Source of the DNA: Planococcaceae bacterium UBA3370
GTDB lineage: Bacteria; Bacillota; Bacilli; Bacillales_A; Planococcaceae
Direction of reading: 5' to 3'
Assembly (NCBI GenBank): GCA_002360295.1
Contig: DEQI01000112.1
Coordinates: 3,512 to 9,020, forward strand
DNA length: 5,509 bases
The notes below the pieces were generated by a model that searched no databases, was not told the DNA's origin, and worked only from the letters and a program-made list of their open reading frames with translations. The first letter of the stretch is position 1. Each line of letters begins with the position of its first letter. This document shows, piece after piece, positions 1 to 5,509 of the stretch. A program made the translations under genes and the position numbers.

Positions 1-2480
1 AAGGGTATACGCTGCATTCAGATGAAATTGGTATACCAGCACAAAATGATATTCCACTTTTCGGTTTTGCGATTCAATCTCGTGTAACGACAGAAGATCC
101 GTCAAATGATTTTATGCCAGATACAGGTAAATTGATGGTTTATCGTTCGAGTGGTGGTTTCGGCGTTCGATTAGATGCTGGAAATGGCTTCCAAGGTGCT
201 GTGGTAACGCCTTATTATGACTCTCTTCTTGTAAAAATATCAACATGGGGAATGACATTTGCAGAAGCTGCAGCAAAAATGGACCGAAATTTACGTGAAT
301 TCCGTATTCGCGGTGTTAAAACCAATATACCGTTTTTAGGTAATGTTGTGATTCATGAAAAGTTTTTAAATGGACAGTTTGATACTAGTTTTATTGATAC
401 AACGCCAGAATTATTTAATTTCCCAGAAAGAAAAGACCGTGGTACGAAATTATTAAACTATATTGGTAATGTCACATTAAATGGTTTCCCAAGCGTTGAG
501 AAGCGTGCAAAGCCTATTTTTGTACAGCCAAATAAGCCGAAAATCGATTTGCTAACGCCTCCAATTGAAGGCACAAAGCAAATTTTAGATAAATACGGAG
601 CAGACGGTTTAGTTAAATGGGTACTTGAGCAACAAGATGTGTTATTAACGGATACAACATTCCGTGATGCACACCAATCTTTACTTGCAACACGTGTTCG
701 CTCGCAAGATATGTATCAAATTGCAGATGAAACAGCTCGCACGATGCATGATTATTTCTCTCTTGAAATGTGGGGAGGAGCAACATTTGATGTGGCGTAC
801 AGATTTTTAAAGGAAGATCCGTGGGCGCGTTTAGAAACATTACGTAAGCAAATACCGAATGTATTATTCCAAATGTTACTGCGCGGTGCCAATGCAGTCG
901 GCTATACGAATTATCCCGATAATCTAATTCGTGAATTTATTAAACAATCGGCTGAATCTGGTATTGATGTGTTCCGTATTTTCGACAGCTTGAACTGGAT
1001 AAAAGGTATGGAAGTGGCCATAGACGAAGTACGTAATACAGGAAAAATTGCTGAAGCAGCTATTTGTTATACAGGTGATATATTAGATGATTCACGTGCA
1101 AAATATACAGTGCAATACTACAAAGATATGGCACGTGAGCTAGAAGCAGCAGGTGCTCATATTTTAGCGATTAAAGATATGGCTGGTTTGTTGAAACCAG
1201 AAGCAGCGTATCGACTTATTTCAGAGCTAAAAGAAGCAACTAATTTACCAATTCATTTGCATACACACGATACGAGCGGTAATGGTATTTATTTATATGC
1301 AAAAGCGATTGAAGCAGGTGTCGATATTATCGATACAGCATTAGGTGCGATGGCAGGGTTAACATCACAGCCAAGTGCCAACTCGCTATACTACTCAATG
1401 AAAGGTAGTAAACGAGAAGTTCGTGCAAATATTGAATCACTAGAAAAATTATCTTATTACTGGGAAGATGTTCGAAAATATTATACTGATTTTGAAAGTG
1501 GTATGATGAGCCCGCATACAGAAATTTATGTACACGAAATGCCAGGTGGTCAATATAGTAACTTACAGCAACAAGCGAAAGCAGTTGGTTTAGGAGATCG
1601 CTGGGACGAAGTGAAGAAAATGTACTCTCGTGTCAATTTAATGTTTGGTGATATCGTTAAAGTGACACCTTCGTCAAAAGTTGTTGGTGATATGGCATTA
1701 TTTATGGTGCAAAATGACTTGACGGAAGACAATATTATTGAACGGGGACAAAGCATTGATTTCCCAGACTCTGTTATTGAGTTTTTCCAAGGCTATTTAG
1801 GACAACCATATGGCGGATTCCCGAAAGACCTACAGCAAGTCATATTAAAAGAACGTGAAGCGATTACAGTACGTCCAGGTGAATTGCTTGCACCGGTTGA
1901 TTTTAATAAGCTGACAGAAGAATTGACAGAAAAAGTTGGTCGTCCTGTATCCAATAAAGATGTATTAGCATACGCATTATATCCAAAAGTGTTTGAAGAA
2001 TATGCGAAAGCATATGCGATGTTTGGTGATATTTCGGTGCTAGATACGCCAACATTCTTATATGGTTTAAAACTTGGAGAAGAAATTGAAGTTGAAATCG
2101 AAAAAGGAAAAACATTAATTATTAAACTTGTATCGATTGGTGAGCCACAACATGATGGTACAAGAATCATCTATTTCGAGTTGAACGGACAATCACGTGA
2201 ACTTGTTATTCAAGACTTAACTGTTGAAGCAGATGGAAATATTGCATTAAAAGCTGATCCTTCAAATCCAAACCAAATTGGAGCAACGATGCCTGGTACA
2301 GTGCTAAAAGTTGTCGTATCAAAAGGTAGTCCTGTAAAACGAGGAGATCATTTACTCATTACAGAAGCAATGAAAATGGAAACGACAGTTCAGGCGCCGA
2401 AAGATGGAATTGTAAAAGAGGTTTACGCATCAGCTGGAGATGCTATTTCAACAGGAGATTTATTGATTGAACTAGAGTAA
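1..2480 (+). CDS. pycA: Pyruvate carboxylase, 5'-truncated by the window edge
   Basis: This biotin-dependent cytoplasmic enzyme carboxylates pyruvate to oxaloacetate using ATP and bicarbonate, replenishing the TCA cycle. The frame is open from base 3 (first full codon), so the ATG at 114 is internal; 825 residues are visible and about 320 N-terminal ones are missing if the protein has the usual length of about 1,148. In order it shows: the C-terminal part of the biotin carboxylase domain (SRVTTEDP, then FMPDTGK); the carboxyltransferase domain starting at DTTFRDAHQS (651-680), with likely metal ligands Asp (codon 666), Lys in IKDMAG (1173, carbamylated in the family) and the two His of HTH (1260 and 1266), plus the catalytic Thr of LTSQPS (1362); a linker/allosteric region; and the C-terminal biotinyl domain from about 2280 with the biotinylated Lys of EAMKMET (codon 2373). 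No frameshift or missing key residue is seen. It ends in TAA, 30 bases before a terminator shared with ctaA. Confidence 0.97.
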   Translation, partial: GYTLHSDEIGIPAQNDIPLFGFAIQSRVTTEDPSNDFMPDTGKLMVYRSSGGFGVRLDAGNGFQGAVVTPYYDSLLVKISTWGMTFAEAAAKMDRNLREFRIRGVKTNIPFLGNVVIHEKFLNGQFDTSFIDTTPELFNFPERKDRGTKLLNYIGNVTLNGFPSVEKRAKPIFVQPNKPKIDLLTPPIEGTKQILDKYGADGLVKWVLEQQDVLLTDTTFRDAHQSLLATRVRSQDMYQIADETARTMHDYFSLEMWGGATFDVAYRFLKEDPWARLETLRKQIPNVLFQMLLRGANAVGYTNYPDNLIREFIKQSAESGIDVFRIFDSLNWIKGMEVAIDEVRNTGKIAEAAICYTGDILDDSRAKYTVQYYKDMARELEAAGAHILAIKDMAGLLKPEAAYRLISELKEATNLPIHLHTHDTSGNGIYLYAKAIEAGVDIIDTALGAMAGLTSQPSANSLYYSMKGSKREVRANIESLEKLSYYWEDVRKYYTDFESGMMSPHTEIYVHEMPGGQYSNLQQQAKAVGLGDRWDEVKKMYSRVNLMFGDIVKVTPSSKVVGDMALFMVQNDLTEDNIIERGQSIDFPDSVIEFFQGYLGQPYGGFPKDLQQVILKEREAITVRPGELLAPVDFNKLTEELTEKVGRPVSNKDVLAYALYPKVFEEYAKAYAMFGDISVLDTPTFLYGLKLGEEIEVEIEKGKTLIIKLVSIGEPQHDGTRIIYFELNGQSRELVIQDLTVEADGNIALKADPSNPNQIGATMPGTVLKVVVSKGSPVKRGDHLLITEAMKMETTVQAPKDGIVKEVYASAGDAISTGDLLIELE

Positions 2481-2510
2481 ACGGATGAACATCTGTTAAT
2501 ATGAACTAAT

Positions 2511-2550
2511 AAAAAACATCTACGCAAAAAAATGCGTAGATGTTTTTTTT
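2511..2550. terminator. Bidirectional rho-independent terminator between pycA and ctaA
   Basis: A perfect inverted repeat has arms CATCTACGCA (2517-2526) and TGCGTAGATG (2533-2542) around a six-A loop. It is flanked by six A (2511-2516) and eight T (2543-2550), so the pairing can extend to 16 bp. Read rightward it has a T8 tail after pycA; read leftward it has a T6 tail after ctaA. This is a classical intrinsic terminator serving both convergent genes. The last two T of the tail are part of the ctaA stop codon (2549-2551). Confidence 0.93.
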
Positions 2551-3505
2551 ATTTCTTTTCATTGGCATTACTGCGTGAAACGAGCAGGATCATATAGCAA
2601 AATAGACCGAATAATAACGAGATCAATAATGAATGTAATAACGCAATGATTAAATTTAATTTTGTGATAATAACGAGCATTCCCGCTAATACTTGTAAAC
2701 TTACTAAAATAAATGCTATTATCCATCCCCAATAGATTACGGGTTGATTTTTATAATGTTTCACAGCATGCCATGTAATATAGGCAATCCAAACGAAAAT
2801 TAATAATACGGCTAAACGATGGCCCATTTGAACCCATTCATACATATTGTACGGTAGTGCGAATGGTTGATCATTTCTACAAAACGGCCAATCAGGACAG
2901 ACTAAGCTTGCATCCGTATGGCGAACAAGTGCACCCGTATAGACAACAATATAAGAATATAAGGTTACTCCTATAATATGTAACTTTAGTTTTTTGCCAA
3001 TGAATACTTTGTCCGCGTCAAATTTCGTATCAACTTCAAAGACAATTAAGGAAAGAAGTAAAACAGCAGCAAAGGAAATAAGTGAAATACCGAAGTGCAA
3101 TGCTAAAATGAAATCGCCTTGCCCCCATAACACTTGTGCAGCACCAATTAAAGCTTGGGCGACTAAGAAGAAAAGTGCTAGGAAACCTAAAAACTTCACT
3201 TCACGGATATGTCCAAGTGATTTCCAAGTCCATGCAGTTAAAATAACGATGAAAATGGAAACAGATCCTGTTACTACACGGTGTGAAAATTCAATTAATA
3301 CTTCTGTTGTTATCTCTTTTGGAATAAGTGAACCGTTACAGTCAGGCCAATTTCGCCCACAGCCTAATCCGCTATCTGTTTTTGTAACAAGCGCCCCACC
3401 TAAAAGGATAAGTAACATGCCAATAGTTGCTGCCACAGCAAACCATTTTAAATACTTACTATGTTGCACTTTGAGCCACCCACTTTGTCTATCAACATCG
3501 CTCAT
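2549..3505 (-). CDS. ctaA: Heme A synthase (COX15/CtaA family)
   Basis: This integral membrane enzyme oxidises the C8 methyl of heme O to a formyl group, giving heme A for the aa3-type oxidase. The 318 residues contain about eight hydrophobic segments (near 21-40, 79-97, 103-126, 131-157, 172-192, 227-247, 258-281, 285-309), arranged as two similar four-helix halves. The family's key residues are present: Glu72 and His75 in IEFSHR, His137 in ALHFGIS, His229 in QMGHR and His291 in LLHSLL as heme ligands, and the extracellular Cys pairs Cys49/Cys56 and Cys203/Cys209. The assigned ATG has only a weak AGAGA Shine-Dalgarno (3515-3519, minus strand). The N-terminus is about 14 residues longer than B. 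subtilis CtaA as I remember it, so a GTG at residue 13 is a possible alternative start. The gene is divergent from ctaB and converges on pycA. Confidence 0.95.
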   Translation of the reverse strand: MSDVDRQSGWLKVQHSKYLKWFAVAATIGMLLILLGGALVTKTDSGLGCGRNWPDCNGSLIPKEITTEVLIEFSHRVVTGSVSIFIVILTAWTWKSLGHIREVKFLGFLALFFLVAQALIGAAQVLWGQGDFILALHFGISLISFAAVLLLSLIVFEVDTKFDADKVFIGKKLKLHIIGVTLYSYIVVYTGALVRHTDASLVCPDWPFCRNDQPFALPYNMYEWVQMGHRLAVLLIFVWIAYITWHAVKHYKNQPVIYWGWIIAFILVSLQVLAGMLVIITKLNLIIALLHSLLISLLFGLFCYMILLVSRSNANEKK

Positions 3506-3527
3506 ATAAAAGCGTCTCTAATTTTAG

Positions 3528-3556
3528 ATAATAGCGAATTTTAGTATAAAAGACAA
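3528..3556 (-). promoter_or_regulatory. Probable sigma-A promoter of ctaA
   Basis: On the minus strand, TTGTCT (-35, plus coordinates 3551-3556; 4 of 6 consensus bases) is followed after exactly 17 bases by TATTAT (-10, 3528-3533; 5 of 6). Transcription would start near 3521, leaving a leader of only about 16 bases that still contains the AGAGA ribosome-binding site. The spacing and position fit well, but the start has not been mapped. An overlapping TATACT (3543-3548) could be an alternative -10 but lacks a good -35. Confidence 0.55.
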
Positions 3557-3592
3557 TGTCATTTGGAATCTAGCAACAAGTAATTCCAGTTT

Positions 3593-3634
3593 TTTCACAA
3601 ATTGTTCATAAATTCGTGCTTTAACATTCACAAA
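3593..3634 (-). promoter_or_regulatory. Cluster of three ResD-like sites in the ctaA-ctaB control region
   Basis: Read on the minus strand, three 9-mers resemble TTTGTGAAT, the sequence I recall as the B. subtilis ResD consensus: TTTGTGAAT at 3626-3634 (9 of 9), TTTATGAAC at 3604-3612 (7 of 9) and TTTGTGAAA at 3593-3601 (8 of 9). Their starts are 11 and 22 bp apart, placing them on one face of the helix. ResD, the response regulator of the ResDE aerobic/anaerobic respiration system, is known to act directly at the ctaA-ctaB region in B. subtilis. Binding here is inferred from motif, spacing and context. Confidence 0.5.
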
Positions 3635-3640
3635 TAAAAT

Positions 3641-3667
3641 TGGAAAATCAATTACTATAGATATGTT
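3641..3667 (+). repeat. Upstream copy of a promoter-like direct repeat
   Basis: This segment begins TGGAAAAT and ends CTATAGATATGTT. It recurs 100 bp downstream at 3741-3766, beginning TGGAAAAT and ending CTATAGTTATGTT; the last 13 bases differ at one position and the middle by a few bases and one gap. It carries a TATAGA -10-like element (3656-3661) with no good -35. The exact-match ResD-like site (3626-3634) lies where the -35 would be, which would suit an activator-dependent second ctaB promoter. That reading is inference. Confidence 0.45.
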
Positions 3668-3731
3668 CTTACTCTGTACATAACGAATCTATGTGGATGG
3701 CTCATTGTTCATTGAAATTTCACTTAATGTC

Positions 3732-3760
3732 TAGAAATCATGGAAAATTTTCGCTATAGT
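3732..3760 (+). promoter_or_regulatory. Likely proximal promoter of ctaB
   Basis: TATAGT (3755-3760; 5 of 6 matches to the -10 consensus) lies 17 bases after a poor -35, TAGAAA (3732-3737; 4 of 6). The predicted start near 3767 gives a leader of about 37 bases holding the strong ctaB ribosome-binding site. The weak -35 suggests that an activator may be needed. A TTGAAA at 3712-3717 is a better -35 by sequence but has no -10 at the right distance. Confidence 0.4.
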
Positions 3761-3766
3761 TATGTT
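3741..3766 (+). repeat. Downstream copy of the promoter-like direct repeat
   Basis: This is the second copy of the segment at 3641-3667. It shares TGGAAAAT at its left end and CTATAG plus TATGTT at its right end. It contains the -10 of the likely proximal ctaB promoter (3755-3760), so the repeated unit coincides with promoter elements and may be a duplicated promoter. A perfect 10-bp palindrome, GAAAATTTTC (3743-3752), lies inside this copy but is not conserved in the other. Confidence 0.45.
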
Positions 3767-3790
3767 AGCGGAATATGCTTACAAAAATGA

Positions 3791-3800
3791 AAGGAGGAGG
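3791..3800 (+). promoter_or_regulatory. Ribosome-binding site of ctaB (decides the start)
   Basis: AAGGAGGAGG is a near-ideal Shine-Dalgarno sequence, with AGGAGG (3792-3797) ending six bases before the ATG at 3804. The reading frame is open further upstream to an ATG at 3762, but that extension would translate this site as Arg-Arg-Arg and begins just after the likely -10. The ATG at 3804 is therefore the start. Confidence 0.93.
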
Positions 3801-3803
3801 AAT

Positions 3804-4721
3804 ATGTCAAGTGAACCTGCAATAATGACTACTAGAAAGCCTGGACCTGAAACGACATCTTTCGTAAAAGAATTTTTCGCACTCATAAAGATTGGTATCG
3901 TTAACTCTAATTTAGTGACAACCTTCACTGGAATGTGGTTAGCATTTCAATTTACGAACGGACACTTTTTAGAACAGCTAAATATAGTCTTTTGCACAAT
4001 GCTCGGTGCAGCGTTCATTATAGGTGGCTCTGGAGCAATGAATAACTACATTGACCAAGATATAGATCCAATAATGAAACGTACAAAAAATAGACCTACT
4101 GTTACAGGTCGGTTTAAGTCGAGTTCTGTTTTGGCTACTGCTCTTACTCTAATCATTGTAGGTGAGATTTTGTTATTTACGGCATCGTTTGCTGCCGGAA
4201 TGTGGGGACTAGCAGGTGTAGTAGCTTATGTAGTTCTGTATTCGATGTGGTCCAAAAGAAAACATGTGAGTAATACAGTTGTAGGAAGTATTTCAGGGGC
4301 TATCCCGCCGCTTATTGGGTGGGCAGCTGTTGAACCAACTTTAGGAGTAGGTGCTGTTGCGTTATTTTTAATTATGTTTGCCTGGCAACCGCCACATTTT
4401 TATGCGCTTGCAATGAAGCGAACAGAGGAATACGCTGCCGCAAATATTCCAATGCTTCCAGTTGTAAAAGGCTTTAAAAGAACAAAATTTTCCATGTTAG
4501 GATGGGTACTATTATTATTCCCATTGCCGTTTTTGTTAATGGAACTTGGTACGGGCTTTTTAGTGTTAGCTACTATATTGAACATAGGTTGGCTAGTACT
4601 AGCTATTAGCGGTTTTTACACGAAAAATGATTTAAAGTGGGCGAACAAAATGTTTATTTATTCCTTGAATCATATGACAATCTTGTTCGTTTTGATGATT
4701 ATTTTCGCTGTATTGAGCTAA
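3804..4721 (+). CDS. ctaB: Protoheme IX farnesyltransferase (heme O synthase, UbiA superfamily)
   Basis: This membrane prenyltransferase attaches a farnesyl group from farnesyl diphosphate to the vinyl side chain of protoheme IX, giving heme O, the substrate of CtaA. From the chosen start the protein has 305 residues, normal for the family, with about nine hydrophobic segments (first near 26-48, last near 283-303). The Mg-diphosphate-binding motif NxxxDxxxD is Asn80, Asp84, Asp88 in MNNYIDQDID, followed by the conserved RTKNRP (93-98). The second cytoplasmic region has LYSMWSKRKH (145-154), and WQPPHF (194-199) with EEYAAANIPMLPVV (208-221) are further family signatures. The N-terminal 20 residues are polar and variable. 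It is the first gene of the ctaB-ctaC run, divergent from ctaA. No defect is seen. Confidence 0.96.
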   Translation: MSSEPAIMTTRKPGPETTSFVKEFFALIKIGIVNSNLVTTFTGMWLAFQFTNGHFLEQLNIVFCTMLGAAFIIGGSGAMNNYIDQDIDPIMKRTKNRPTVTGRFKSSSVLATALTLIIVGEILLFTASFAAGMWGLAGVVAYVVLYSMWSKRKHVSNTVVGSISGAIPPLIGWAAVEPTLGVGAVALFLIMFAWQPPHFYALAMKRTEEYAAANIPMLPVVKGFKRTKFSMLGWVLLLFPLPFLLMELGTGFLVLATILNIGWLVLAISGFYTKNDLKWANKMFIYSLNHMTILFVLMIIFAVLS

Positions 4722-4729
4722 CAAGTTAG

Positions 4730-4753
4730 GAATTCTTTCTTTGATAAGAATTC
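4730..4753 (+). other. Weak hairpin in the ctaB-ctaC gap
   Basis: GAATTCTT (4730-4737) and AAGAATTC (4746-4753) form a perfect 8-bp stem with an 8-base loop, nine bases after the ctaB stop. Only two of the eight pairs are G-C and no T tract follows, so it is not a convincing intrinsic terminator. It could be an RNA processing or stability element between ctaB and ctaC, or chance. A second, weaker hairpin follows (AACCA 4763-4767 with TGGTT 4774-4778). Confidence 0.35.
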
Positions 4754-4798
4754 ACATAGAAAAACCATAGTCCTGGTTACACATGAAAATACAACAAA

Positions 4799-4808
4799 GA
4801 AAGAGGGG
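4799..4808 (+). promoter_or_regulatory. Ribosome-binding site of ctaC, unusually distant
   Basis: GAAAGAGGGG is the only purine-rich Shine-Dalgarno candidate before ctaC. It ends 12 bases before the ATG at 4821, longer than the usual 5-10. An in-frame TAA at 4815-4817 excludes any upstream start, so the start must be 4821 or the immediately following ATG at 4824, which would be further still from this site. Confidence 0.6.
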
Positions 4809-4820
4809 TTTAAGTAAGCT

Positions 4821-5509
4821 ATGATGAAAGGGCTTAAGAAATGGCGTCTGTTTTCACTTTTGACAGTAATGACAGTATTCCTTTCAGCTTGTGGTGAAGA
4901 TTATATTTCTGCACTGAAACCAGCAGGTGCTGTTGGGAAAGAACAACTGAATATTTTACTATTAACTGTCGTAGTTATGACATTAGTAGTAATTGTTGTA
5001 TCTGTACTTTATTTAACGGCTTTTGTTAAATTCCGCCGATCCAAAGTTGGCGAAAACTTTATGCCAAAACAAGTAGAAGGTAGTCATACTCTAGAAATAA
5101 TCTGGACAGTTATCCCTATTATTCTATTATTAATTATTGCTGTGCCAACATTAACTGCTACATATAAATTTGCAGATGTTGCCGCAATGGAAAATGTGGA
5201 TGAAAATGGTGATAAGACAGCTCTTACGGTCAACGTAACTGCAAAATTATACTGGTGGGAATTTGAATATCCAAACGAAGGCATTATAACATCTCAAGAA
5301 TTAGTTGTTCCTACTGGTGAAAAAGTGTACTTTAATTTAATTGCTGCTGATGTGAAGCACTCATTCTGGATACCTGCTATCGGCGGTAAAATGGATACAA
5401 ACGTAGAAAACTTAAACAAATTCTACTTACAATTTGACAAAGAATCTCAAGATTTAAAAGATGGCGTTTTCTATGGTAAATGTGCGGAGCTTTGTGGTCC
5501 ATCCCATGC
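4821..5509 (+). CDS. ctaC: Cytochrome c oxidase subunit II, 3'-truncated by the window edge
   Basis: This is the CuA subunit of the aa3/caa3 oxidase: it takes electrons from cytochrome c on the outer face of the membrane and passes them to heme A in subunit I. The 229 complete codons show a lipoprotein signal peptide (basic start MMKGLKKWR, hydrophobic stretch, lipobox LSAC with Cys24 as the lipidated residue), two membrane helices (about 43-68 and 90-112) and the start of the cupredoxin domain with YWWEFEYP (144-151). The CuA ligands in view are His180 (VKHSFW), Cys221, Glu223, Cys225 and His229 in CAELCGPSH; the final Met ligand is just past the edge. B. subtilis CtaC carries a C-terminal cytochrome c domain with a CxxCH motif; whether this one does cannot be seen. 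It lies 99 bases after ctaB, probably co-transcribed with it and with later cta genes. Confidence 0.96.
   Translation, partial: MMKGLKKWRLFSLLTVMTVFLSACGEDYISALKPAGAVGKEQLNILLLTVVVMTLVVIVVSVLYLTAFVKFRRSKVGENFMPKQVEGSHTLEIIWTVIPIILLLIIAVPTLTATYKFADVAAMENVDENGDKTALTVNVTAKLYWWEFEYPNEGIITSQELVVPTGEKVYFNLIAADVKHSFWIPAIGGKMDTNVENLNKFYLQFDKESQDLKDGVFYGKCAELCGPSH

Noticed and set aside
114..116. ATG as the start of the pyruvate carboxylase gene
   Set aside because: The frame is open to base 3 and the 37 preceding codons encode conserved biotin carboxylase sequence (SRVTTEDP), so this ATG is internal and the gene begins outside the window.
1793..2170. 125-codon open frame on the minus strand inside pycA
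   Set aside because: It is a shadow of the pyruvate carboxylase reading frame; its translation resembles no known family and pycA is intact across it.
2994..3509. 171-codon open frame on the plus strand, antisense to ctaA
   Set aside because: It lies wholly over the reverse strand of the well-supported ctaA gene, has a low-complexity Lys/Ser/Pro-rich translation with no recognisable domain, and has no ribosome-binding site.
4763..4778. Intrinsic terminator after ctaB formed by AACCA/TGGTT
   Set aside because: The stem is only 5 bp and no T tract follows, so termination is not supported.
4722..4820. CcpA (cre) operator before ctaC
   Set aside because: Catabolite control of the cta cluster is known in B. 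subtilis, but I find no acceptable match to the TGWNANCGNTNWCA pattern here or in 3506-3803.
5084..5284. 66-codon minus-strand open frame inside ctaC
   Set aside because: It is antisense to conserved CtaC sequence including the second membrane helix, with no independent support.
1..5509. Novel or accessory system (defence island, mobile element, CRISPR, phage)
   Set aside because: All coding space is taken by pycA, ctaA, ctaB and ctaC in a conserved Bacillales order; no long repeats, transposase, integrase or anomalous composition is visible.

Overview
The window is a conserved central-carbon and respiratory locus of a low-GC, aerobic Bacillales bacterium. The codon use is AT-rich, the ctaB ribosome-binding site is strong and the terminator is a classical Gram-positive one. 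The gene order pycA, then ctaA on the opposite strand, then ctaB-ctaC, is the same as in Bacillus subtilis. From the protein sequences I favour the Lysinibacillus/Solibacillus (Planococcaceae/Caryophanaceae) side of the order. That placement rests on remembered similarity only.

Layout. Positions 1-2480 (+) hold the 3' three-quarters of pycA, pyruvate carboxylase: the end of the biotin carboxylase domain, the carboxyltransferase domain and the biotinyl domain. Positions 2511-2550 hold a near-perfect bidirectional terminator between the two converging genes. Positions 2549-3505 (-) are ctaA, heme A synthase. Positions 3506-3803 are a 298-base divergent control region. It holds a good sigma-A-type promoter for ctaA, a likely promoter for ctaB, a cluster of three ResD-like 9-mers spaced by 11 and 22 bp, and a duplicated promoter-like segment 100 bp apart. 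Positions 3804-4721 (+) are ctaB, heme O synthase. After a 99-base gap with a weak hairpin, ctaC (cytochrome c oxidase subunit II) starts at 4821 and runs off the window at its CuA site.

How the genes work together. CtaB farnesylates protoheme to heme O, and CtaA oxidises heme O to heme A, the cofactor of subunit I of an aa3/caa3 oxidase. CtaC is the electron-entry (CuA) subunit of that oxidase. Subunit I and the later genes are presumably just beyond the right edge. PycA makes oxaloacetate from pyruvate; it is a conserved neighbour and not part of the oxidase pathway.

I see no mobile element, CRISPR array, tRNA or rRNA, and no sign of an undescribed system. All four genes belong to well-known families with intact key residues. 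The points worth a second look are regulatory: the ctaA-ctaB control region, the terminator that abuts the ctaA stop codon, and the ctaB-ctaC gap.
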